NCBI GenBank assembly: GCA_964538455.1
Contig: CAZIDZ010000006.1
Location: forward strand, 48,243 to 112,242
DNA length: 64,000 nucleotides
Reading direction: 5' to 3'
DNA from: JAZDLX01 sp964538455
Lineage (GTDB): Bacteria > Electryoneota > Electryoneia > Electryoneales > Electryoneaceae
Below the pieces are notes generated by a model that saw nothing but the letters and a program-made list of their open reading frames with translations, was not told where the DNA came from and made no database searches. The translations under genes were made by a program, and so were the position numbers. Below, piece by piece: positions 24,456-34,040 of the stretch (within the stretch, counting starts at the first letter, position 1; the number at the start of each line of letters is the position of its first letter).

Positions 24456-27400
24456 CTATTCCTTCGGCGACGGTTTCGGCAGCAATTCCTGTTCCTTCCC
24501 CGCGGTTTCCATCAGATCGACGGCCTTGTCGAGCTGGGGATCGCGTTTGTTGAGAATGTCCCCGGGGGTGCGAACGACCAGGTAGTCCGGAACGGCGCCG
24601 TTTCCTTCTTCGTTGAGGCCATTCCGCTCCGGGTGCGCTTTATCTCCCCAGACATACCAACCACGCTGCGGCAGTCGAATCCAGGCGTCCGGCATCAGCG
24701 TGAACCAACCGTCGGTGCTGATCACGTTGCCGCCGGTGGTGTTGCCGACCAGTGGGCCGCGCCCGATCGTCTTGATCGCATGGCTGAAAATCTCCGCGTT
24801 TGAATAGGACGATTCATCGCAGAGGACGGCGACAGGTTTTTCCCAGCGGTAGAAGATTTGGCGTTCCGCCTGAGGATAGCCGGGTTCGCCGTCGCGTCCC
24901 ACGGTAATTGCATGTTGCGGCTGGGTGAGAATATTCAGCATGAAATCCGTCGTCCAGCCGCCTCCGTTTCCCCGAACGTCAATGATCAACGCGTCCTTGC
25001 CGTCCGCGGCGGCGAACAGGTTCATCTCGAACCGTTCGACTTCGGGCCAGCTCATGCCGGTGATGTAGACGTAACCCACTCGTCCGTTCGTAGCCTCTTC
25101 TACCGCTTTCCGGTTGTCACGCTCCCATTTCTTCGTGATCAATCCATAGATTGCGCGGTACCCTGCGGGAGTGATCTCCAGGTCTTTTTTCTTCTTGCCC
25201 CGCTGGATAACCACCTCCGTCGGCATGCCGCCGCGTTTTTCGAGGGCCGCGTAAAGGTTTTTGTCCGAACCAACCTCCCGTCCATCCACCTCAAGCAGGA
25301 TATCGCCTGGAAGAATCCGGCTTTTCACTTTGTCGGACGGTCCATAGGGAAGCACACCCACAACGGACAATCCAGGTCCCGGATAGGCGGGGTCGAAGGC
25401 CAAGCCCAGCCACCCGTCATTGTCGCCGCTTCGCCCGGACCAGGGCTGGTAATAGCCCATGTGGCTCGCGTTGAGTTCGCCCAGCATCAGGTTGACGACA
25501 TCCCCGAAATCCCGATCATCGGCGACTTTTCCGGCCCACTCGAAATATTTGTCCTTGACTGCATTCCAGTCGACCCCGTGCATTTTCGGATCGTAGAAGA
25601 AATCACGCATGGTCTCCCAACCCTCGCGGATCACCTGTTTACGACGCGCAGGCCGGTCAAGTGTGAAGCGGGCTGAAAATGAGGTGCTCTCGACCGATCC
25701 GCCGTCCATGCTGACATTCGCCGGGCTGCCGGATTTCAGGAAGTGGAAGGTCTTGTCGACCAGTTCGATCGCCTGCGGGTCCGTTCCCTCGCTGGTGACA
25801 TTGGTCAGGTTTTCCCCGAACCTGTCCACGGAGTAGAGGTCCGCTTTATCGTCAATGGTTGTGCGGAAGAAAAAGTTGTCCCCCTGCGGATGGATCGCTA
25901 CAGTGAACTCATCACCGGGCAGGCTGGTGAGGCTGCGGACGCGGAGGTTAATGTCCTCGAAGTCGATGGTGGTCTCAGGGACCTCTTTTTTCTCTTTCTT
26001 CGCTTCTTTTTCCTCGCCCTTTTGCTTTTCTTTGTCGCGAGTCTTCTGCCAGTTTTCCCACTGTTCACGGGTTTTCTCGTCGTCCTCGCGCCGCAGGTAG
26101 ACCGCGTACACATCGTACTGGCGGTTGTGCCGGTTGCTAGTCCAGGCGAGCAGGCTGCCGTCCGCCGACCACACCGGCCCGAAATCGTCTTTCGGGTGCC
26201 GGCTGATATTGACCGGTTCGGCGCTGCCGTCCGCGGGGAGCACCCATATGTCGCTGTTGTAATCGGCATCATCGACCGAGAGAGCCACCCAGCGGCTGTC
26301 CGGCGACCAGGTGTAGTCCAGCGGCGACCACTGCTGACGCCACCGTGCGAACAACAGCTTGTCATGCTTGCCTTTTGCGTCCATCACGTGGAGGTCGCCG
26401 TTGCCAAGCGTATACAGGAATTTCTCGCCATCCGGCGACCAGACGGGGTGATGCGCCGGGGTGCCGCGATCCGTCATCTCCGTGATCTCGAAGTCCTTCG
26501 CCTCACGCAGCGTTTCCGCGTCGTCGGCCGGTGTGATCTTAAGCACTTGCGGTTCGCCGTTCCGGTCGGTGACGAACAGGAGTTCCTTGGCGCTGCCCGG
26601 GCGAAACGCGATATCCTGCTCACGGGACGGCGTCGAGAAGGGAACTGTCGCCCTGCCGCCGAGCTCCTTGGAGACAAACGCGATGTCGCCGTCGATCACG
26701 AGCGCGTACTCTTCGCCGTCCGATGAGGTGCTGATCTCGTCGGCGTCCCCCGTCTTGTCCTCGATGACGACCGGGTTTTGAATCAGGTCTGCGGCGACCT
26801 CGATCTTCACCTTTTCGGGTTTCGCTCCGGAAGCGTTCTTGAGCAGGTAAAGGTCTGTTCCCGCTTCAAGCACAAATGTGCTCCCGTTGCGGGAGAGGCT
26901 TGCGCAACGGACGTCTTCATTGTTGAAGAAGGTGAGCTGCTTTTTCCCGCTGCCGTCGGCGTTCATCGACCAGAGGTTGTCGGTCATCGTCGTGTCGGCA
27001 TCGGTGATCCAATAAACCTTGCCGCCGGGGCCCGCGAGCGGATTCATGTCGTACCCGGGATGGTCGGTGATCCTGATTGGATCGGAGCCCGGAGAGTACC
27101 GGTAAATCTCCCGCTGATAGGTGCCGCGGTAGTGCCGCCGTCCGAATTTGACCCTGCCGATCCCGAGCACGAAACTGCTGTCGGTGAGCACGGAAATTTC
27201 GTCGGCGAAAAAATCGAACGCCCGGAACGGCGTGCCGCCATCCACAGGAACCCGGTAGATCTGCATATCCATCGGGAATTCGAAAGGGCGCCGACACGCG
27301 AAGTAGACGGTTATGCCGTCTTTGCTGAACGCCTGGGGCAGATCGGTCGTCGAAGCGTAGGTCAGCCGCCGCGGAGCTCCACCCTTCGCCGACATGACAA

Positions 27401-27680
27401 AAACATCGTCGTCGCCGTACCGGAGGGAGGCGAAAGCGATACTTTTCCCGTCGGGGCTGAATACAGGTGCATGATCGTACGCGGGATGCGCGGTCAACCG
27501 GACAGCCTCTCCGCCCGCGGACGCCACTTTCCAGAGATCTCCCTGGAAAGAGAAGACGATCGTGGAACCGTCGGGGGAGATGGCTGGGGTGCGCGGCATG
27601 AAGGGCTGCACCGCCCATCCGGTGGAAACCGTGGCCAACATCATCAGAAATAGGGCTCCAACTCGTCGCAGGGTGATCAT
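24456..27680 (-). CDS. Tricorn protease homologue (S41 family)
   Basis: The 1074-residue secreted protein has a signal peptide (MITLRRVGALFLMMLATVST) and then beta-propeller repeats of TolB/WD40-like type: FMPRTPAISPDGSTIVFSFQ, FSPDGKSIAFASLRYGDDDV and WSPDGEKFLYTLG. A Lys/Glu-rich linker lies at about 540-575. A core domain, a PDZ domain (YGPSDKVKSRILPGDILLEV) and a C-terminal S41 peptidase domain follow. Likely catalytic residues are His in GELNASHMGYY, Ser in YSNAEIFSHAIKTIG and Glu in LNEEGNG. Archaeal tricorn degrades peptides released by the proteasome; the bacterial secreted version probably works in the periplasm. It is monocistronic. Confidence 0.92.
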   Translation of the reverse strand: MITLRRVGALFLMMLATVSTGWAVQPFMPRTPAISPDGSTIVFSFQGDLWKVASAGGEAVRLTAHPAYDHAPVFSPDGKSIAFASLRYGDDDVFVMSAKGGAPRRLTYASTTDLPQAFSKDGITVYFACRRPFEFPMDMQIYRVPVDGGTPFRAFDFFADEISVLTDSSFVLGIGRVKFGRRHYRGTYQREIYRYSPGSDPIRITDHPGYDMNPLAGPGGKVYWITDADTTMTDNLWSMNADGSGKKQLTFFNNEDVRCASLSRNGSTFVLEAGTDLYLLKNASGAKPEKVKIEVAADLIQNPVVIEDKTGDADEISTSSDGEEYALVIDGDIAFVSKELGGRATVPFSTPSREQDIAFRPGSAKELLFVTDRNGEPQVLKITPADDAETLREAKDFEITEMTDRGTPAHHPVWSPDGEKFLYTLGNGDLHVMDAKGKHDKLLFARWRQQWSPLDYTWSPDSRWVALSVDDADYNSDIWVLPADGSAEPVNISRHPKDDFGPVWSADGSLLAWTSNRHNRQYDVYAVYLRREDDEKTREQWENWQKTRDKEKQKGEEKEAKKEKKEVPETTIDFEDINLRVRSLTSLPGDEFTVAIHPQGDNFFFRTTIDDKADLYSVDRFGENLTNVTSEGTDPQAIELVDKTFHFLKSGSPANVSMDGGSVESTSFSARFTLDRPARRKQVIREGWETMRDFFYDPKMHGVDWNAVKDKYFEWAGKVADDRDFGDVVNLMLGELNASHMGYYQPWSGRSGDNDGWLGLAFDPAYPGPGLSVVGVLPYGPSDKVKSRILPGDILLEVDGREVGSDKNLYAALEKRGGMPTEVVIQRGKKKKDLEITPAGYRAIYGLITKKWERDNRKAVEEATNGRVGYVYITGMSWPEVERFEMNLFAAADGKDALIIDVRGNGGGWTTDFMLNILTQPQHAITVGRDGEPGYPQAERQIFYRWEKPVAVLCDESSYSNAEIFSHAIKTIGRGPLVGNTTGGNVISTDGWFTLMPDAWIRLPQRGWYVWGDKAHPERNGLNEEGNGAVPDYLVVRTPGDILNKRDPQLDKAVDLMETAGKEQELLPKPSPKE

Positions 27681-27973
27681 GGGGAAGTCCTCATGTTGCT
27701 GCTTTCAGATGTCACTTCTCAAGATGAAATCCTGGCAGGTACAGCCGGCTCGCAGGAAAAGCAAGGTAGTTCGGGACCTCTCCGTGCGCAACCCGCCGTC
27801 CCGCCGATCCGCAGAGACGCCTTGCATGCGTGAGGGAGTGTCGTGCAAATTGTCCCGAAGCTTTCCGATCCTCCATTCCGGATTGCGTCAGTGAGCCTGA
27901 ATCAGGCGGTACAGACATCGCTGCAGTGGGTTATATTGAACTAAACAACTGATAAAAGGAAGTTTCGCACATT
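27681..27973. other. Divergent promoter gap
   Basis: These 293 bases separate the tricorn-like gene (minus) from the AlkD-like gene (plus). No gene or repeat was seen. An AT-rich patch at about 27930-27960 is a likely promoter area for the plus-strand operon. Confidence 0.4.
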
Positions 27974-28672
27974 ATGGGCGAAAACAGCCCGGAACAGATA
28001 CGCGCCTGGATTGATCGATATTTCGAGCGGGAGACACGAACCCGTAGGGTGTGGGATGCAGCCGAGCCGATCACCGCTGAGGAGCGGGAGATGCTGCAGG
28101 ATATCGCCCGCGAGGCGAACCAGGTGCTCAGTCCGACTGCCGAGGAATGGGCGCGTTATCTCAGTTATGCCCTTCCCGAAGGCGACCGGCCCGCGACTCT
28201 GATCGGTATTTTCGGGCTGGGACGCGGCGCGGCGGAGCTGGACGATCTTTTTGGGGAACGGCTTGGCGGGCTGTCTCGGGAGCTGGCGGACCGTGAACTG
28301 ACCGACGAACTCGCGGCCATCGTCGGTTGGTGGGCGCGGGACGATCTCAGCCGCACGGGGTACCTTGAGGCGTGGGCGGTTCGCGGGGAAAGCGTCTGGA
28401 AAAAACGTCTCGCCGCAATCGCCACGATCCGTTTCAACAAAGAGGGGCACAGCCACCCGGCCGAGACCTTCAAGGTGATCCGTCACCTGATGACGACTGA
28501 AGATGACGAGTTGCTGGACGCGGCGGCGCGCGCCGTTCGTCACGTGGAGGACAGCGAGCAGGTGGAACGGTTCCTCGCCTGGTGGGCGCCGAGGATTTCC
28601 AAAAGGCTGCTGGCCAACGCCTCGCAGGCCCTCGATGAAACAAGCCGCAACCGAATTCTCACGCTGGCCTGA
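27974..28672 (+). CDS. AlkD-like HEAT-repeat protein
   Basis: The 232-residue all-helical protein resembles the DNA alkylation repair (AlkD) family. The region VRGESVWKKRLAAIATIRF followed by a helix, TTEDDELLDAAARAVRHV and a basic SKRLLANASQALDE helix recalls the AlkD pattern 'W..R.A.. ... AI.W.LR'. The N-terminal third is atypical and no catalytic Asp can be assigned with confidence. AlkD glycosylases remove bulky or cationic alkylated bases; a non-enzymatic HEAT protein is equally possible. AAGGAAG lies 11 bases upstream of the ATG. Confidence 0.5.
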   Translation: MGENSPEQIRAWIDRYFERETRTRRVWDAAEPITAEEREMLQDIAREANQVLSPTAEEWARYLSYALPEGDRPATLIGIFGLGRGAAELDDLFGERLGGLSRELADRELTDELAAIVGWWARDDLSRTGYLEAWAVRGESVWKKRLAAIATIRFNKEGHSHPAETFKVIRHLMTTEDDELLDAAARAVRHVEDSEQVERFLAWWAPRISKRLLANASQALDETSRNRILTLA

Positions 28673-28704
28673 GAAAGGCCGGCAAGCGCGAACCGATCGG
28701 ACTC

Positions 28705-29979
28705 ATGTCGAGCTTGCTGATAAAAAACGCCGTCCTCGACGGCAAAGCAGTGAACATCGCCTGCGACGGGGGCCGGATTACGTCCATCGGAGCCGATGCG
28801 CCCGAGGCGGACGCGGTGCTCGACGCCCGCGGGATGATCGCGCATCCCCCGCTAATCAACAGCCACACGCACTCGTCGATGACGCTTTTCCGCGGCAACG
28901 GGGACGATCTGCCGCTGATGGAGTGGCTGACGACGCGGGTTTGGCCGTACGAAGAGGGGATTCAGAAAGAGGAGATCTATTGGGGCGCGAAACTGGCGAT
29001 TCTCGAGATGATCCGCGCCGGGACGGTCTTCTTCAACGACATGTACTGGGATTTTCCGACGATCGCCCGGACTGTCGAAGAAATGGGGGTGCGAGCGATG
29101 CTCGCGACAGCGGTCATCGACATCGGCGACGGCCGCTCGCTGAAGGACCAGATCAAACTTAACGAGGAGATGTTCAGCGCCTCGCAGGATTTCAGCGAGC
29201 GTGTCCAGTTCGCCGTTGGGCCGCACGCGATTTATACGGTCAGCGAGGAGGGACTGCGCTGGGCGAAGGGATTCGCGGACGAACACCAGCTCGTGCTGCA
29301 CACCCACCTCGCGGAAACCGAACAGGAAGTGAAAGACTGCTACAACAACCACGATTGCAGCCCGACCGAATATCTCGACGGCTTGGGCCTGATCGACAAC
29401 AGGTTCGTTGCCGCGCATACGATCTGGCTGTCGGAGCGGGACATCGCCGTCCTCGGTGAAAAAAAGGCAGTTTGTGTGTACAATCCGGTCAGCAATATGA
29501 AACTGGCGGTGAACGGGGTTTATCCTTACCGGAAACTGCAGGCGGCGGGTGCGGTTACCGCACTCGCGACGGATGGCGCCGGATCGAACAACAATCTGGA
29601 TCTGTTCGAGGAGATGAAAATCGGAGCATTGCTGCAGAAATTCGCCGAGAACGATCAGACCGCCTTGCCCGCCGCGGAAAACCTGGCAATGGCGACGAGC
29701 AACCCGGCGCCAGTGTTCGGGTTGGAGGGTGCGATCCGGGTCGGAGGAGCGGCGGATCTGATCCTGCTCGATACGACGCTTCCGGAGATGAATCCTCCCC
29801 ATGACCTCGCCTCGCATCTTGTCTACGCAGTGAATGGCAACGTTGTACATTCGGTTATCTGCGACGGGAAAATTCTGATGGAAAACCGTGTCGTCGAAGG
29901 AGCGGACGAGATTATCGCCCGCGCAAACGAAGCGTCGCGTTCCCTGTTTGCACGAGTGGACAACGCGACCCGGGGTTGA
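28705..29979 (+). CDS. mtaD: Amidohydrolase, probable 5-methylthioadenosine/S-adenosylhomocysteine deaminase
   Basis: The 424-residue metal-dependent hydrolase of the TrzN/MtaD group has HTHSSMTLFRGNGDDLPLME (metal-binding HxH near 53-55), the VGPHAIYTVS motif, HTHLAET with metal-binding His, an AAHTIWLSE histidine, and ATDGAGSNNNLDLFEEM with the metal Asp. These match MtaD rather than guanine deaminase or cytosine deaminase. It would deaminate methylthioadenosine or S-adenosylhomocysteine in the methionine cycle. Related enzymes use other aminopurines, so the substrate is inferred. It lies 32 bp after the AlkD-like gene. Confidence 0.85.
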   Translation: MSSLLIKNAVLDGKAVNIACDGGRITSIGADAPEADAVLDARGMIAHPPLINSHTHSSMTLFRGNGDDLPLMEWLTTRVWPYEEGIQKEEIYWGAKLAILEMIRAGTVFFNDMYWDFPTIARTVEEMGVRAMLATAVIDIGDGRSLKDQIKLNEEMFSASQDFSERVQFAVGPHAIYTVSEEGLRWAKGFADEHQLVLHTHLAETEQEVKDCYNNHDCSPTEYLDGLGLIDNRFVAAHTIWLSERDIAVLGEKKAVCVYNPVSNMKLAVNGVYPYRKLQAAGAVTALATDGAGSNNNLDLFEEMKIGALLQKFAENDQTALPAAENLAMATSNPAPVFGLEGAIRVGGAADLILLDTTLPEMNPPHDLASHLVYAVNGNVVHSVICDGKILMENRVVEGADEIIARANEASRSLFARVDNATRG

Positions 29980-29983
29980 TACC

Positions 29984-31393
29984 ATGCCAAAGCAGGCTAC
30001 AAAGGACATGCCGGAAGCCGCAGAGACGGTGATGCTCGCCGACGCAAGCGCCGAATCCGTGGGTGTGAGCGGAGGAAACGGCGAGCAGGATGAGGTGCCC
30101 ACTCATCCCGTACGCCGTGCGCTCTACCACGCCTGGCGTTTCGCCCGGATCACCTTCCGGGAGATCCTCTCCGATCGAATTCCCCTGAAAAGCATGGGGC
30201 TGACCTTTGCGACGTTGCTCTCGATGATCCCGCTGCTCGCCATTTCGTTCAGCCTCTTCCGCCTGTTTGGCGGCGGGGAGTGGTTTTCCGACACGCTCCG
30301 GCCGTTCATCCTGGAAAACCTCGCGCCTGGCACCGGGCCGAGGGTCGCGGAGAGGATGCAGGAACTGATCGACAGCGCCGGGAGCGCCACCCTCGGCGGG
30401 TTGGGAGTGCTGTTGTTGGTGCTTGCGGTCTATGGGATTTTTACGGGGATCGAGAGCACGGTCAATGCAATCTGGGATGCCCGCAGCCGGGCGGGATCGT
30501 TGCAACGGCTTCCGCTCTACTGGGGTATGGTCACCATCGTGCCGATCCTCGTGGTCGGTTCGCTGGCGATCAGCACCTACCTGCAGGCGGTGCCGATCAT
30601 CAGCGAAGCGGTGCGCAAGGTAGATGTCGGGGCGGCACTCTTCAACCGCCTCTTGTCGATCTTCATGATCGTCGGGAGTTTCTTCCTGCTTTACAAGTTC
30701 GTCCCCGCCACGAAGGTACGAACGCGGTACGCGGCGGCGGGCGCGCTAACCTCGGGCCTGCTCTACGAAGGGTTCAAGGCGGCGTTCATCGTTTACACCG
30801 CCGATCTGGTGCAATACGACGTCGTGTACGGTTCGCTTGCCATCTTTCCGCTGCTGCTGATCTGGGTCAACCTCTCCTGGATCCTGGTGCTCGGCGGGGT
30901 CGAAATTTCCTTCGTCGCGCAGAATTACGACACCCTGCTGCACAAACCGAAACATGTGAAACTCTCGCGAAACCAGAAGAACGCGGTGGCATACCTGCTG
31001 TTGAGGGATATCACCGATGCGTTCCGTGCAGAGCGGGAACCGGTGGTGCTCGAGGAATGGGCGCGCCAGTGGCAGATTCCTCAAGGGTTGGCGAACGAGA
31101 CCGCGGACAGGCTTCGGAACGGCGGCGTGATTGACCTTACCGACAGGGGATTTACCACGGTGCTTTTGACCAAGGCCCCGGAAAAAGTGAGCATCGCAGA
31201 TATCGAGGCGCTGCTCGCCCTCGAGACCGCGAACGAGTGGGAGTGGCCGGACGATTCCCCCTGGCGGTGGCTGCAGAATTGGATGAAGGCCCGCGAACAG
31301 ATCTCCATCGATTCTTCAGAAGTGAAGAATCTTGCACAGCTTGTCAGTCGATTGAAGAACAGGTCCGACAGGAAGAATCGCAAACGGAACTGA
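29984..31393 (+). CDS. YihY/BrkB family membrane protein
   Basis: The 469-residue protein has six membrane segments of the YihY (UPF0761, formerly 'ribonuclease BN') family at about 50-330. Signatures are SMGLTFATLLSMIPLLAIS, GVLLLVLAVYGIFTGIESTV, KVRTRYAAAGALTSGLLYEG and YGSLAIFPLLLIWVNLSWIL. A C-terminal cytoplasmic domain of about 130 residues includes a winged-helix-like region (LLLRDITDAFRAEREPVVLE). The function is not established; envelope or transport roles have been suggested. The ATG at 29984 lies 4 bases after the deaminase stop. Confidence 0.9.
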   Translation: MPKQATKDMPEAAETVMLADASAESVGVSGGNGEQDEVPTHPVRRALYHAWRFARITFREILSDRIPLKSMGLTFATLLSMIPLLAISFSLFRLFGGGEWFSDTLRPFILENLAPGTGPRVAERMQELIDSAGSATLGGLGVLLLVLAVYGIFTGIESTVNAIWDARSRAGSLQRLPLYWGMVTIVPILVVGSLAISTYLQAVPIISEAVRKVDVGAALFNRLLSIFMIVGSFFLLYKFVPATKVRTRYAAAGALTSGLLYEGFKAAFIVYTADLVQYDVVYGSLAIFPLLLIWVNLSWILVLGGVEISFVAQNYDTLLHKPKHVKLSRNQKNAVAYLLLRDITDAFRAEREPVVLEEWARQWQIPQGLANETADRLRNGGVIDLTDRGFTTVLLTKAPEKVSIADIEALLALETANEWEWPDDSPWRWLQNWMKAREQISIDSSEVKNLAQLVSRLKNRSDRKNRKRN

Positions 31394-31406
31394 AGGGAGG
31401 GAACCT

Positions 31407-32615
31407 GTGGGCAGCGCCTCCCGCTTCACACCGCGCAACATGATCCTGGTCTGGCGAAAGGAACTGCTGGACATCGTCCGTGACCGGCGGACTCTGATGT
31501 CGATGATCGTCGTGCCGTTGCTGCTGATGCCGGTGATGATGCTCGGCATCGGAGCGCTGATGGCGTCCTCGATGCAGGACCTCGAGAATCGCACCTATTC
31601 CGTTGGATTGGCAAATTCCCAAGCCGCACCCGAGGTGGCGGAGGCACTCGGGGATGTTCAGAAGATTCAGGTCGTACCGGTGAATTCCGAAGAGGAACTG
31701 AAAAGCATGATCCTCGACGGCATTCTCTCCGCGGGGATCGCCGTGCGTGACAGCGGGTCCTCCCGGGTTCCGATGATTGTCGTCTACTCACGGAAGAGCA
31801 AGGAGGCCTCGCGCATCGCCGGGGAGCGGTTGAAGGACAGGATGGACGAGTTGCGCACCGAGCTCTCGACGAAATGGCTGAAACGCCTTGGAGCGCCGCT
31901 CGCCGTCCTCGATCCAATCGACCTGGAGTCCGAGAATCTCGCCAGCAGTGCCGAGATGGCCAAATCCAGCCTCGCCAGTTTTCTGCCCTACATGCTGATC
32001 CTGATGGCGATCAGCGGGGCGATCTACCCTGCAATCGACATGACCGCGGGGGAGAAGGAACGTTCCACGCTGGAGACCATTCTCGCCAGCCCCGCGGCGC
32101 GCAGCGAGATTGTGCTCGGAAAATTCCTCGCAGTGATGACAACGTCAATCATCTCCACCCTGATCTCGCTGACGTCGTTCTTCGCGGTGATCGGCGGCGG
32201 TCTGAAATATTTCGGATCCCAGTTGGGAGAAACGCTCACCTTTACGGTCAGTGCAGGCACCATGCTTCAGGCTATTGCGCTGATGCTGCCGCTGGCGGCC
32301 CTGTTCTCAGCAGTCCTGATTGCGATTGCGATCAACGCCCGCAGCAGCCGTGAGGCACAGAGTTATCTGACTCCGCTGATGTTCCTCATCATCGTTCCCG
32401 CGATGACGTCGATGCTGCCCGGCAGCGAGGGCTCCTTCGGCAAGGCGTGGACACCCGTGGTTAATGTTTCACTGGCGCTGCGGGACGCGCTGAACGGCGA
32501 GACCGACTTTCACTTCTTCCTCATCGCAGTCGCCGCAACGTTGCTCTACGCGGCGCTCGCGATCGCGCTAACCATTCGAGTATTTAAACGCGAAAACGTA
32601 TTGTTCAAAGTCTGA
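31407..32615 (+). CDS. ABC-2 type permease, NatB-like
   Basis: The 402-residue permease begins with the family start RNMILVWRKELLDIVRDRRT, then a first membrane segment. An extracytoplasmic domain of about 150 residues and five C-terminal membrane segments follow, including AGEKERSTLETILASPAARS, the conserved cytoplasmic loop of NatB/ABC-2 permeases. NatB with NatA exports Na+ in Bacillus; other members export different solutes. No ATPase gene is adjacent, so the partner must be elsewhere. The start is GTG at 31407 after a GGGAGG stretch. Confidence 0.87.
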   Translation: MGSASRFTPRNMILVWRKELLDIVRDRRTLMSMIVVPLLLMPVMMLGIGALMASSMQDLENRTYSVGLANSQAAPEVAEALGDVQKIQVVPVNSEEELKSMILDGILSAGIAVRDSGSSRVPMIVVYSRKSKEASRIAGERLKDRMDELRTELSTKWLKRLGAPLAVLDPIDLESENLASSAEMAKSSLASFLPYMLILMAISGAIYPAIDMTAGEKERSTLETILASPAARSEIVLGKFLAVMTTSIISTLISLTSFFAVIGGGLKYFGSQLGETLTFTVSAGTMLQAIALMLPLAALFSAVLIAIAINARSSREAQSYLTPLMFLIIVPAMTSMLPGSEGSFGKAWTPVVNVSLALRDALNGETDFHFFLIAVAATLLYAALAIALTIRVFKRENVLFKV

Positions 32616-32630
32616 GTTTAACCAAGAGGG

Positions 32631-34013
32631 ATGCGGCTGTGCGCCGGGGAGGGACGGCGGGATGGCCGTGTGCAGCAGATGGCGTTGGCTGGCGTTCAAT
32701 CGACCTCGGAACCTGTTTCGGGCGGTGTTTTCATCGAGACCTACGGCTGCCAGATGAATCTCGTGGACAGCGAGATCGTGATGGCAATGCTCGAGGAGCG
32801 GGGTTACCGGCGGGTGGATCGTCCCGACCAGGCGGAGCTGGTGTTGATCAACACCTGCGCCGTCCGTGAGCACGCGGAAGTGAGAGCGATCCAGAACATC
32901 AGCCGCTTCAAACATTTGAAGGAAAAAGGCCGTGACGTCCGGGTCGGGGTGCTCGGGTGTCTGTCGGAGTACGCCGCGGATCAGTTGGCCGGAACGCTGC
33001 CGTTTCTCGATTGGATTCTTGGCCCCGACGCCTACCGCCGCCTGCCGGGCCTGCTCGCTGAACCTTCTTCCGAGATCCCGTTGATTTTCCAGGGCAACGG
33101 CGCCGAGGAATTGTACGACGACATCCTGCCATCGCGCCGCAGCGGGGTCAACGCCTGGGTGACGGTTTCACGGGGCTGCGACAACCATTGCACCTACTGC
33201 GTCGTGCCCGCCACCCGGGGCCGGCTTCGCCACCGCGCCGCAAACTCGATCCTTGACGAGGTGAAAATGGCTGTGGATCAGGGTTTTGTCCAGGTGACCC
33301 TGCTCGGGCAGAATGTGAACGACTACCGGGACGGAAACCTTGATTTCGCCGGGTTGATGGAAAAGGTATCGAAGGTACCCGGCTTGAGACGTCTCCGCTT
33401 CATGACGTCGCACCCGAAAGATCTCTCCGAGAGGTTGATCGACGTTCTCGCCTCGGGCGGACCGATCTGCCCGGAGCTGCACCTTCCCCTGCAGTCGGGG
33501 AGCGACAGGGTGCTGAAAAGGATGAACCGGGCGTACACGGCGGACCAGTATCGCGGCCTCGTGGAGAGCGTGCGGAAACGTGTTCCCGGCCTGCTGCTCT
33601 CGACGGATATCATCGTAGGTTTCCCGGGCGAGAGCGAGCGGGACTACCATCAGACCGAGCAGATTGTGCGTGAAACCGGCTTTGATGACGCCTTCATCTA
33701 CAAATATTCCGAGCGTCCGCACACTCCGGCTGCGAAGCTGAAAGATGATGTGGAGAACGCCGAGAAGGTGCGCAGGCTGATGATCCTGAACGATATTGTA
33801 CGGGCCAGCGGCCAGTCGCGCCGGCTGCAGCGGATCGGCCGGACGGAGCGGATTCTTGTCGAAGGCCCGAGCGCTCGCAACGAGAGTGAGCAGATGGGGA
33901 GAACGCGCGCCGGATACGTTGTCATCGTTCCCGGTGCGTACCTTTCAGGAAATGAACTGGACGTGCGGATAACGAGCCTTTCGGGCTATACCTTGCGCGG
34001 TAGAGCTGTTTAG
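32631..34013 (+). CDS. miaB: tRNA-2-methylthio-N6-dimethylallyladenosine synthase
   Basis: The 460-residue radical-SAM methylthiotransferase modifies A37 of tRNAs reading UNN codons. It has the N-terminal UPF0004 domain (VFIETYGCQMNLVDSEIVMA) with three cluster cysteines, the radical-SAM motif CDNHCTYC in VSRGCDNHCTYCVVPATRG, the MiaB-typical LLGQNVNDYRDG, and a C-terminal TRAM domain with RILVEGPS. INTCAVREHAEVRA supports MiaB over MtaB or RimO. The start is uncertain: ATG at 32631 lacks ribosome-site spacing, and 32670 (GTG) or 32679 (ATG) are alternatives. Confidence 0.94.
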   Translation: MRLCAGEGRRDGRVQQMALAGVQSTSEPVSGGVFIETYGCQMNLVDSEIVMAMLEERGYRRVDRPDQAELVLINTCAVREHAEVRAIQNISRFKHLKEKGRDVRVGVLGCLSEYAADQLAGTLPFLDWILGPDAYRRLPGLLAEPSSEIPLIFQGNGAEELYDDILPSRRSGVNAWVTVSRGCDNHCTYCVVPATRGRLRHRAANSILDEVKMAVDQGFVQVTLLGQNVNDYRDGNLDFAGLMEKVSKVPGLRRLRFMTSHPKDLSERLIDVLASGGPICPELHLPLQSGSDRVLKRMNRAYTADQYRGLVESVRKRVPGLLLSTDIIVGFPGESERDYHQTEQIVRETGFDDAFIYKYSERPHTPAAKLKDDVENAEKVRRLMILNDIVRASGQSRRLQRIGRTERILVEGPSARNESEQMGRTRAGYVVIVPGAYLSGNELDVRITSLSGYTLRGRAV

Positions 34014-34040
34014 GGCAACCCGGACGAGGAGACCCGGACC

